A DNA stretch of 22,635 bases, taken from contig DJIP01000191.1 of NCBI GenBank assembly GCA_002433675.1, forward strand, positions 19,586 to 42,220, read 5' to 3'. Of the stretch, positions 1 to 6,121 are shown in pieces. Below the pieces are notes generated by a model. That model searched no databases. It was not told where the DNA came from and was given only the letters and a program-made list of their open reading frames with translations. Each line of letters starts with the position of its first letter. Position 1 is the stretch's first letter. Position numbers and translations under genes: made by a program. The DNA comes from Halomonas halophila. Lineage in GTDB: Bacteria; Pseudomonadota; Gammaproteobacteria; Pseudomonadales; Halomonadaceae.

Positions 1-167
1 TCCTTGATGCCATCCTTGATCAGGTCCTTCGGTCCCTCCTTGACGCTCTCCTTGACCGGCTCCTTGACGAACTCCTTGGGGTTATCCTTGGGCCGCTCTT
101 TTGGCGGATCCTTGATCGGTTCCTTGGTGAACTCCTTGGGGGTGTCCTTCGGCAGCGCCTTGGGGTG
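1..167 (-). repeat. 12-bp-period coding repeat (Lys-Asp/Glu tetrapeptide tail)
   Basis: About 14 degenerate 12-base units encode tetrads such as [48 protein letters not shown] and GIKE. Position 3 is always Lys and position 4 is acidic in every unit except the first (HPKA). Position 2 is usually Pro or a beta-branched residue, so an extended charged rod resembling the KP/EP region of TonB is more likely than a plain helix (inference). The array continues past the left edge. Confidence 0.9.
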
Positions 168-1103
168 CAACGGCGTGCACGACACCATCTCGCCGATGGC
201 GCTGCGGGGGCCATCCAGGCAGGCCTGCATTCGTGCCACCTGGCCCTCGGTGAACATCACCATGGTGTCGTCGTCGACGTAGTCCATGTAGTTCATGAAC
301 ATGTCGCCATCGGGGCCGTTGTCGCAGGACACCTTGGGAAAAGTCGGCTTGCCCAGGTTGGCGCCGCCCTGGTTGGGGGTGTCGTCGACGAAGTCCGAGC
401 CGGAGCAGCCGGTGCCGTCGTCTCCCCAGATATGAAAGAGATTGAGCCAGTGGCCTATCTCGTGGGTAGTGGTGCGCCCCAGGTCGAACGGCGCCCGGGC
501 GGTGCCCATGTTGCCGAAGCCGGTGTAGGTCACCACCACGCCGTCGGTGGCGGCGGGACCGCCGGGGAACTGGGCGTAGCCGAGCAGGCCACCGGAAAGC
601 GGGCAGACCCAGATATTGAGGTATTCGTCTGCGGGCCAGGCATCCTTGCCGCCGCTGGCGTCGGCCTTGACCTTGTCGTCATCGACAAAACCGCTGACGT
701 CGGTGCGGGTGCGGGTGATGCCATCGGTGGGGTTGCCGTCGGGATCGCTGGTGGCCAGCGCAAACAATAGCCTGGCATCGGCGGCCACCGGCGCGAAGGG
801 CGCAGGTACCGTCGAGACGTCGGCATTGGCCTTGCGAAAGTCCTCATTGAGGATCTCGATCTGGCTGTCGATCTGCTCCCGCGAGATATTCTGCTCGTCG
901 GTGTTGTAGACCACGTGGACGACCACCGGGATGCGGGTGCACCCCGGACGCTGGACGATGGTGCCACGCATGGCGCGAAAGGCGTGTTCCTCGATGCGCG
1001 ATCGCCGCCTGGCATAACCGGGGTCCTGGTCCAGCAGTCGCCGGTGAACCGCCATGGTGCCACAACAGCGACACCGTTCCGGATGGGTGGTGTTATCGGA
1101 CAT
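1..1103 (-). CDS. M43B (pappalysin-type) zinc metalloprotease, 3' end outside window
   Basis: A zinc endopeptidase of the metzincin clan. The zinc site [11 protein letters not shown] lies at residues 214-224, followed by IWGDD and, about 60 residues later, a Met-turn region (MFMNYMDY). This is the layout of bacterial M43B cytophagalysin/pappalysin enzymes. The start at 1103 is set by GGGAGG five bases upstream. The N-terminus has a CRCC cluster followed by [10 protein letters not shown], a region I associate with this family, and no signal peptide is visible. From residue 313 on, the protein becomes a strict four-residue repeat, x-[P/V/I/T]-K-[D/E], with about 14 units before the window ends, so the true length is unknown. 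It is the last of three minus-strand genes after an M28 peptidase and a small hypothetical. The protease assignment is firm; substrate and location are unknown. Confidence 0.88.
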   Translation of the reverse strand, partial: MSDNTTHPERCRCCGTMAVHRRLLDQDPGYARRRSRIEEHAFRAMRGTIVQRPGCTRIPVVVHVVYNTDEQNISREQIDSQIEILNEDFRKANADVSTVPAPFAPVAADARLLFALATSDPDGNPTDGITRTRTDVSGFVDDDKVKADASGGKDAWPADEYLNIWVCPLSGGLLGYAQFPGGPAATDGVVVTYTGFGNMGTARAPFDLGRTTTHEIGHWLNLFHIWGDDGTGCSGSDFVDDTPNQGGANLGKPTFPKVSCDNGPDGDMFMNYMDYVDDDTMVMFTEGQVARMQACLDGPRSAIGEMVSCTPLHPKALPKDTPKEFTKEPIKDPPKERPKDNPKEFVKEPVKESVKEGPKDLIKDGIK

Positions 1104-1153
1104 GCAAGCCTCCCCGCCGGCCAGCCGGTCGGCGTCGTGAGTACAGGTTCAAT

Positions 1154-1168
1154 GGCCAGCAACTGGCC
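1154..1168. other. Short inverted repeat upstream of the M43 gene
   Basis: GGCCAG and CTGGCC flank a three-base loop in the 108-base gap between the small hypothetical gene and the M43 protease gene. It has no U-tract, so it is not a clear terminator. It could be a weak hairpin or a protein site. Confidence 0.25.
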
Positions 1169-1211
1169 TCAAGTGGCCCCACAACGCACGGTATTGGCGG
1201 CGTTGGTGGCC

Positions 1212-1517
1212 TCAATGACGGGTAATGATCAGAAGATCGTCCTCCAGCGCATCGATATCGTAGTCACCGTCCCAACCGGGCAGTGTCAGGTGCAGTTGAT
1301 CGCCATCACGCCGCCACTGACCACGGGCATCGCAGGCAAGGCGGTCGGCGGCGTCTCCGGTGTGGAGCTCGACGGCGCCGTCCTGGTGCAGACACAGGCG
1401 CCTTCGCGGCATCCGCGAGGGGGTGACAGCCGGCGAATCCGGGTGCCGCAGCACCGTGCAGTCGCCGATGCCTTCCTCGCGCATCTCGATCCAGTCTCCG
1501 CACAGGTCCTTTGGCAT
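1212..1517 (-). CDS. Hypothetical protein, about 101 aa, possibly lipocalin-like
   Basis: A small soluble protein that I do not recognise with certainty. It begins MPKDLCGDWIEM and ends with alternating polar and hydrophobic segments (VELHTGD, GQWRRDGDQLHLTLPGW, YDIDALEDDLLIITR). These look like consecutive beta strands of a small barrel, and the opening 'GDWI' resembles the start of lipocalin-like domains. That fold is a guess. The ATG at 1517 is preferred over the adjacent in-frame GTG at 1520 because AGGAGG (1523-1528) is five bases upstream of the ATG and only two from the GTG. There is no signal peptide. It sits between two metallopeptidase genes on the same strand, so it may be co-expressed with one or both. 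Confidence 0.7.
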   Translation of the reverse strand: MPKDLCGDWIEMREEGIGDCTVLRHPDSPAVTPSRMPRRRLCLHQDGAVELHTGDAADRLACDARGQWRRDGDQLHLTLPGWDGDYDIDALEDDLLIITRH

Positions 1518-1527
1518 CACATCCTCC

Positions 1528-1581
1528 TGATCGGTCTTGTCTTGCTTTACCTGATCTTGTCTTGCCTGTTCTCGTCTCGCC
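1528..1581 (-). repeat. Purine-rich degenerate repeats in leader of the small hypothetical gene
   Basis: Read on the minus strand, three consecutive units share GGCAAGACAAGATCA-like sequence: 15 bases (1581-1567), 15 bases (1566-1552) and an expanded 24 bases (1551-1528). They end directly at the AGGAGG ribosome binding site. This leader would be unstructured and purine-rich, which could help ribosome loading (inference). Confidence 0.6.
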
Positions 1582-1599
1582 GGGGCGTCACTCGATCAC

Positions 1600-1623
1600 T
1601 GGCTGGGTGAGTGGCTGGGTGAG
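1600..1623. repeat. 12-bp tandem duplication after the M28 gene
   Basis: TGGCTGGGTGAG occurs twice without spacing, about 20 bases downstream of the M28 peptidase stop codon. Two copies only; function unknown. Confidence 0.6.
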
Positions 1624-1643
1624 CGGCCTTGCCACTGGCTCGT

Positions 1644-3137
1644 TCAACGGCCCGTTGACCGAGACCGTCGCTCCCATTCCCTGCGCGAGCGCAGCAGCGC
1701 CAACCGCTGCCAGGCCTGACGCCAGCCGGCGTCCAGCTGCGCCGACCAGACGCCTTGTCCCTGCCAGCGACGATACTGGGCCAGCAGTGCTTCATGGTGG
1801 GCCTCGAGCTGGCGCCAGGGGTCGCCCAGGTGGTGGCGCTCGTCGCCACGACAGTGGCATTCCGGCAGGGGCGCGGCGTCAACCGCGTGCAGGCCGGCGC
1901 TGGTGGCCACAAACCCCAGGTTCATTGCCACGATCTTCATGGCGTAGGACGGATCCACCGTGGCCAGTAAATCGTTCGGTCCGTGGATGGCGTCATTGGC
2001 GCCGTCGGCCCCTTCGATGGTCAGCACGGCGGGTATCCCGGCGTCGATAAAGGGCACATGATCACTGGCAAAGGGGTTGAGCGAGACCTGCAGTTCGAGA
2101 TCGGTGAAGCGGCCTCCCGCCGCACTCAGGCCATCGATCATGTCCTGGCTGAGGGGCGCGCCTTCCAGCAGTACCGCCGCCGGTGTGGCGTTGATCGAGC
2201 CGATCATGTCCATATTGAGCACCCCGGCGATGCGCCCCCGCTCGGCAGCGGAGAGTCCCGCCACGAACTGGCGGCTACCGTGCAGCCCCTGCTCCTCGCC
2301 GCCGAACAGCACAAAGCTCAGGTCATCGTCGAAACGCTGCCCGGCCAGCACCTCGGCCATCAGCATCAGCGCCGCCGAGCCACTGGCGTTGTCGTCGGCG
2401 CCCGGCGCCGGCGCGGACGGACCGCCCTGATGGTTGACGCTGTCCAGGTGAGCGACCACCAGCCAGTGACGGGGGCTGGCGGCCCGCCCCGGCAGCCGCG
2501 CCAGCAGGTTGATGCTGCTGGCGCCGCCGGGCAGCGTTACCTGCTGGCGATCCACGGCCAGCCCCGCCGTGGTCAGCTGAGACTCGGCCCAGTCCACCGC
2601 CTGGGCGTACTCGGCGCTCGATGATAGGCGCGTCGGATAGGACACCAGCTGACTCAGCAGGGTGACGTAGCGGGCCTGGGAGGCCGACGCGACGACAGCG
2701 TCGACGGCCCGGGATCCTGCGGCGTCGCGACGAGGCGCAACCTGGCGAAACAGACGGGTCGATTCGCTTAAAGGGAACAGGCGGAAGCAGGGCGCTTCAC
2801 TTTGCTCAAGGGGTTTGTTGATCCTGGTGGCCTCTGACCTGGACAGGTCCACCACCAGATAGCGCCCCGCATCCAGCAGCACCGGGACCTCGGGATGGGC
2901 CTGCTGGAACAGCCGACCCTTCTGGCAGACGCCGTGCAGTCTTCCCTGGCCCAGGTCCTGCACCATCGCGTCATCGGCGTCATGCAGGCTGGTGGCCTCG
3001 CGGACGGCCCGCCAGCGGGCGTTGGCGGCGACCAGCAGCCGTTTGCGTCCAGCCTCCACCAGCCAGCCACCAGCTTTCTCGACGCGCTCGGTCAGCGTCG
3101 CGTCGCCGCTCCTTGCCTGATGCAGTTCGACCTTCAT
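1644..3137 (-). CDS. M28-family zinc aminopeptidase
   Basis: A 497-residue metallopeptidase with a complete M28 di-zinc site: H230 (VVAHLDS), bridging D248 (GADDNASGSA), general base E281 and ligand E282 (FGGEEQGLHGS), D310 (LNMDMIG) and H360 (ASDHVPF). The catalytic domain covers roughly residues 150-415. It is preceded by about 140 residues of no family I recognise and followed by a charged, Arg/Trp-rich tail of about 75 residues. No signal peptide or lipobox is visible, although many bacterial M28 enzymes are exported, so this copy may be cytoplasmic or use a non-classical route. The start at 3137 has GGGAG five bases upstream. It is first in a minus-strand run with a small hypothetical and an M43 protease. 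Expected activity is release of N-terminal amino acids; the exact substrate cannot be read from sequence. Confidence 0.9.
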   Translation of the reverse strand: MKVELHQARSGDATLTERVEKAGGWLVEAGRKRLLVAANARWRAVREATSLHDADDAMVQDLGQGRLHGVCQKGRLFQQAHPEVPVLLDAGRYLVVDLSRSEATRINKPLEQSEAPCFRLFPLSESTRLFRQVAPRRDAAGSRAVDAVVASASQARYVTLLSQLVSYPTRLSSSAEYAQAVDWAESQLTTAGLAVDRQQVTLPGGASSINLLARLPGRAASPRHWLVVAHLDSVNHQGGPSAPAPGADDNASGSAALMLMAEVLAGQRFDDDLSFVLFGGEEQGLHGSRQFVAGLSAAERGRIAGVLNMDMIGSINATPAAVLLEGAPLSQDMIDGLSAAGGRFTDLELQVSLNPFASDHVPFIDAGIPAVLTIEGADGANDAIHGPNDLLATVDPSYAMKIVAMNLGFVATSAGLHAVDAAPLPECHCRGDERHHLGDPWRQLEAHHEALLAQYRRWQGQGVWSAQLDAGWRQAWQRLALLRSRREWERRSRSTGR

Positions 3138-3246
3138 GTCGACTCCCTGCCGTCAGCGCGTGCACCGAACCATCGGTTTCGGCGTCGCCACGACGACCGC
3201 CGCTGAACCGAGGAATGGGGCTCAACGGACTTAGTCGGGTGGTACT

Positions 3247-3264
3247 GAACTACTAAGGTAGTTC
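3247..3264. promoter_or_regulatory. Inverted repeat, possible operator for the M28 gene
   Basis: GAACTAC-TAAG-GTAGTTC is a perfect 7-bp inverted repeat with a four-base centre, about 110 bases upstream of the M28 start. The size suits a homodimeric repressor site. No regulator gene is adjacent. Confidence 0.4.
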
Positions 3265-3473
3265 GTTCCTCACTCGCCGCCATCACTCGTCACGACAATC
3301 ACGCGTCGACATCGGCACGATCACTTGCCGGTGAACACATGCCAGGCTATTGATTTTCAATCAAATATTAAGCGCAGTGGAGAATTTTGAAGAGATCAGC
3401 CTGCTGGTCGTGTCAAAAAAAGAGCACAGAAAAACAGTACACTGCGTATAGGTGAAACTTCTTCAACAGAAAT

Positions 3474-3495
3474 GCGCTAAAGCTGAGCGCTTTTT
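3474..3495 (+). terminator. Weak intrinsic-terminator-like hairpin in the intergenic region
   Basis: GCGCT and AGCGC pair around a seven-base loop and are followed at once by five T residues. The stem is only 5 bp, so this is weak. No protein gene on the plus strand lies upstream for it to terminate, so it would fit either a short non-coding transcript or chance. Confidence 0.3.
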
Positions 3496-3646
3496 CACAG
3501 TGGTAAAATTAACAACACGATAGCTCGCCGTGGCGCTGGAGAGCTCCCCGGCTCGACGACACATAACCGTCACTTACCCGCATTTTAGCCCTATCTAATC
3601 GACAAGATTGACGTTTTCGGCGCTAGAACCCACCTTTCGGATGCCT

Positions 3647-3670
3647 TATACTTTTGTCGTAAATTTACGA
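3647..3670 (+). promoter_or_regulatory. Candidate -10 box and palindromic operator for the MFS gene
   Basis: TATACT (3647-3652) matches a sigma-70 -10 box in five of six positions. Four bases later lies the perfect 14-bp palindrome TCGTAAATTTACGA (3657-3670), which would cover the transcription start. No good -35 box is visible at 17 bases. A repressor bound here would block initiation, as local TetR/MarR/LysR regulators often do for drug-efflux genes. No such regulator is encoded beside it. Confidence 0.45.
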
Positions 3671-3713
3671 TCTCGACACCCGTCGGGATCGTTTTCGTTT
3701 TCCAGGAGGCCCG

Positions 3714-4934
3714 ATGGCAATCTCCATCACCCATCTCAGAGCTCGTCATCCTCGCCTGGCGGAGCTCGCCCTGGCCCTCGGTGGCTTTGGCATCGGTACC
3801 AGCGAGTTCGTGATTATGGGCTTGATGGAGCGTGTCGCCCAGGACCTGTCGGTCAGCGCCGCCGACGTCGGCTACGCCATCTCCGCCTATGCCCTGGGGG
3901 TAGTGGTCGGTGCGCCGCTGATCTCCGCGCTGGCCGCGCGGGTACCTCGGCGCACCCTGCTGATCTGCCTGATGCTGGTGTTCGCCGTGGGCAACATCGC
4001 CAGCGCCCTGGCGACCAGCTTCTGGCCCTTTGTCGGTCTGCGTTTTCTTGCCGGCCTGCCCCACGGCGCCTACTTCGGCGTGGCCGCCCTGGTGGCCGCA
4101 GCGGCAGTACCGGTGGAAGAACGCGCCCGAGCCATCAGCCGGGTCATGCTGGGGCTGACCAGCGCCATCGTGATCGGCGCGCCGCTGGCCACCTGGGCCG
4201 GCCAGTGGTTCGGCTGGCAGTTCGCCTTCTTCGCGGTGGGCGTCGTGGCCTTTGTCTCCATGGGCATGATCAAGCTGTTCGTGCCGCGCCAGCCGCATGA
4301 CGTCAAGGCCAGCCCCAAGCGCGAACTGACCGCCCTGGTCAAACAGCGGGTGCTCTACACCCTGGGCGTGGCCAGCATCGGCTTTGGCGGCATGTTCTCG
4401 GTGTTCAGCTATGTGGTACCGACCCTGCGCGCCCAGGCCGACATGCCCGAGATGGTCGGCCCCTGGGTGCTGGCGATCTTCGGCATCGGCGGCATCATCG
4501 GCAATCTGGTGGGCGCCCGGGCAGCAGACAAGAACCTGATGAAGGCGGTGCCACGCATCCTGCTGTGGTGCCTGGTGGTCCAGGGCGCCTTCTACTTTGC
4601 CGCCGACAACCTTTACACCGGCATCCTGTTCGTCGGCCTGGTCGGCACCAGCATGGCGCTGGGTCCGGCGCTGCAGACACGCCTGATGGACGTGGCCGGC
4701 GACGCCCAGACCATGGCCGCCTCGATGAATCACGCCGCCTTCAACTGCGCCAATGCGCTGGGCGCCTATCTGGCCGGGGTGACCATCAAGGCCGGTGCGC
4801 CCTGGTCCTCCAGTGGACTGGTCGGCGCCGGGCTCGCCCTTGGCGGCCTGGTGGTGTTCTATATCGGCCTGCGCGCCGAGAAGCGCAGCGACAGGCGCCG
4901 CGCCGCGGCCACCGACTGCGCCAGCGAGAGCTGA
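3714..4934 (+). CDS. MFS transporter, DHA1 family (AraJ/SotB-like efflux permease)
   Basis: A 406-residue inner-membrane protein with about 12 predicted transmembrane segments. Helix 1 contains GGFGIGTSEFVIMGLM, followed by SAYALGVVVGAPL and an RVPRR loop, a combination typical of the AraJ/YdhP/SotB group of DHA1 drug/proton or sugar efflux permeases. A central cytoplasmic loop (about residues 195-210) separates the two six-helix halves. The start at 3714 has AGGAGG four bases upstream. The C-terminus is short, Arg/Ala-rich and cytoplasmic. It is a single-gene unit with its own palindromic operator candidate, which suggests inducible efflux. Substrate unknown. Confidence 0.9.
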   Translation: MAISITHLRARHPRLAELALALGGFGIGTSEFVIMGLMERVAQDLSVSAADVGYAISAYALGVVVGAPLISALAARVPRRTLLICLMLVFAVGNIASALATSFWPFVGLRFLAGLPHGAYFGVAALVAAAAVPVEERARAISRVMLGLTSAIVIGAPLATWAGQWFGWQFAFFAVGVVAFVSMGMIKLFVPRQPHDVKASPKRELTALVKQRVLYTLGVASIGFGGMFSVFSYVVPTLRAQADMPEMVGPWVLAIFGIGGIIGNLVGARAADKNLMKAVPRILLWCLVVQGAFYFAADNLYTGILFVGLVGTSMALGPALQTRLMDVAGDAQTMAASMNHAAFNCANALGAYLAGVTIKAGAPWSSSGLVGAGLALGGLVVFYIGLRAEKRSDRRRAAATDCASES

Positions 4935-4950
4935 TCGTTCGCCCCGGACT

Positions 4951-5030
4951 CAGGCGCCGCCTTCGTTGAGCGGAAAGCGCAATGTCAGGCACCGCCTTCG
5001 CCAAGCGAGAACCGCAATGACAGGCGCCGC
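4951..5030. repeat. 35-bp tandem repeat, two copies plus a partial third
   Basis: Copies at 4951-4985 and 4986-5020 share CAGGCRCCGCCTTCG, a variable centre and a CGCAATG end. A third partial copy (CAGGCGCCGC) starts at 5021. The core ACCGCCTTCGSCAAG appears again at 5050-5064, inside the 3' end of the 40-codon minus-strand ORF. It lies between convergent genes. It is not a clear terminator because there is no strong hairpin with a U-tract. Confidence 0.6.
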
Positions 5031-5045
5031 GCCGCGTCCCCAGGC

Positions 5046-5168
5046 TTAGTTACCGCCTTCGGCAAGGAAACGATGCAGGCGCCGCGCCCTTGCCCAGGCG
5101 GTCCAGCCGCCCATGGCGATGAAGCCCACCAGTCCATGCATTGCGCTGTGACGCCACCAGGGCCTCAT
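5046..5168 (-). CDS. Possible 40-aa small membrane protein coupled to the CDP-diglyceride synthase gene
   Basis: The start ATG overlaps the stop of the upstream synthase gene in the four bases ATGA, a common sign of translational coupling. The frame encodes 40 residues: a basic/aromatic start (MRPWWRHSAMH), a hydrophobic stretch of about 14 residues (GLVGFIAMGGWTAW), an Arg-rich stretch (ARARRLHRF) and LAEGGN before TAA. This would fit one short inner-membrane helix with a positive C-terminal flank. I do not recognise a family. There is no strong independent ribosome binding site. It could be a real small protein of the lipid operon or a chance frame; conservation in relatives would decide. 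Confidence 0.4.
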   Translation of the reverse strand: MRPWWRHSAMHGLVGFIAMGGWTAWARARRLHRFLAEGGN

Positions 5169-6121
5169 GCCACCGACCAGAAGTAGCGCACCACGTGGAA
5201 GAAGATCGGTGCCGAGAAGATCACCGAATCCAGACGATCGATAAAGCCGCCATGCCCCTCGATCAGGTGCCCCCAGTCCTTGATCCCGCGATCGCGCTTG
5301 ATCGCCGACATCACCAGTCCCCCGACGAAGCCGAGCAGCACGATCATCAGCGCCAACAGCGCCGCCTGGCCCATGGAAAAGGGGGTCATCCAGGCCAACC
5401 CGGCGCCGACCAGGGTGGCACTGGCTACCCCACCGAGGAAGCCTTCCAGGGTCTTGGAGGGCGATAGCCGGGGGGCGATACGCCGGCGTCCGAGCAGCTT
5501 GCCCCAGACGTACTGCAGGACATCGCTGAGCTGCACCACCACGATCAGAAAGGCGATCAGCAGCACGTTGCGCCCCTCGTAGCCGGGGATTTCCAGGCTC
5601 AACAGCGCAGGCACGTGGGATACGCAGAAGACGCACACCATCAGCGCCCACTGGACCTCGCTGACCCGCTCGAGAAAGCCCTGGCTATCTCCTCTCAGGG
5701 CCGCCACCACCGGCAACAGCAGAAAGGCGTAGACCGGAATGAAGATCGAGTACATGCCGTAGTACTGGTGCCAGATGAACAGGTACTGCACCGGCAGCAC
5801 CACGAAGAACACCAGCGCCAGGGCCCAGTGATCGGCCCGTCGTGACGGCACCAGGCCGATGAACTCGCGCAACGCGGAAAACGAGGCGAAGGCAAACAAC
5901 AGCACCACCCCGGTCCTGCCGCCGAGCAGGGCGATACCCATCAACAGCGTCATGATCCACCAGGAGCGGATGCGCTGGTTGAGGTTCTCGATCACTTCGT
6001 TTTCGCCCTCGGGCGAATAGCGGCGGGCCAGTACGAAGCCAACGCTACTGGCCACCAGCAAGATCCCGACGATGGCGGCGAGCAGGGTGCCGAGACCGGC
6101 GGGAATCACGATATCAGTCAT
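5165..6121 (-). CDS. Phosphatidate cytidylyltransferase (CdsA/YnbB family)
   Basis: A 318-residue polytopic inner-membrane enzyme that makes CDP-diacylglycerol from phosphatidic acid and CTP, the branch point to all bacterial phospholipids. The C-terminal CDP-diglyceride synthase signature is complete at about residues 272-298, starting SAIKRDRGIKDWG and ending HGGFIDRLD, with the Lys, Asp and Gly residues in place. The N-terminal half has several hydrophobic segments and a conserved-looking LNQRIRSWW. Its pairing with an acyltransferase gene resembles the YnbB-type paralogue clusters rather than the housekeeping cdsA of the dxr-rseP region, so it may be a second copy (inference). Its ATG overlaps the acyltransferase stop by eight bases, and a 40-codon frame overlaps its own stop. 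Confidence 0.9.
   Translation of the reverse strand: MTDIVIPAGLGTLLAAIVGILLVASSVGFVLARRYSPEGENEVIENLNQRIRSWWIMTLLMGIALLGGRTGVVLLFAFASFSALREFIGLVPSRRADHWALALVFFVVLPVQYLFIWHQYYGMYSIFIPVYAFLLLPVVAALRGDSQGFLERVSEVQWALMVCVFCVSHVPALLSLEIPGYEGRNVLLIAFLIVVVQLSDVLQYVWGKLLGRRRIAPRLSPSKTLEGFLGGVASATLVGAGLAWMTPFSMGQAALLALMIVLLGFVGGLVMSAIKRDRGIKDWGHLIEGHGGFIDRLDSVIFSAPIFFHVVRYFWSVA

Larger units (their letters stand above)
3138..3713. other. AT-rich divergent intergenic region, 576 bases
   Basis: This stretch separates the divergent M28 and MFS genes. The part from about 3340 to 3670 is clearly more AT-rich than its surroundings. It holds an inverted repeat at 3247-3264, a hairpin with a U-tract at 3474-3495, a TATACT box at 3647-3652 and a perfect palindrome at 3657-3670. 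I find no supportable protein-coding frame. It is longer than two promoters need and could hide a small RNA. Confidence 0.6.

Noticed and set aside
1..167. Regular repeats considered as a CRISPR array
   Set aside because: The period is 12 bases with no spacers, and the repeat is in frame with a protein, so it is a coding tandem repeat.
165..770. Plus-strand frame of about 200 codons at the left end
   Set aside because: It is antisense to the M43 protease catalytic domain, which has an unmistakable HExxH site; the frame is Val/Gly/Ala-rich with no motif.
3591..4733. Long minus-strand open frame of about 380 codons opposite the MFS gene
   Set aside because: It is His/Gln/Gly/Ala-rich with no recognisable domain and lies antisense to a clear 12-helix transporter. 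It is a typical GC-rich shadow frame.
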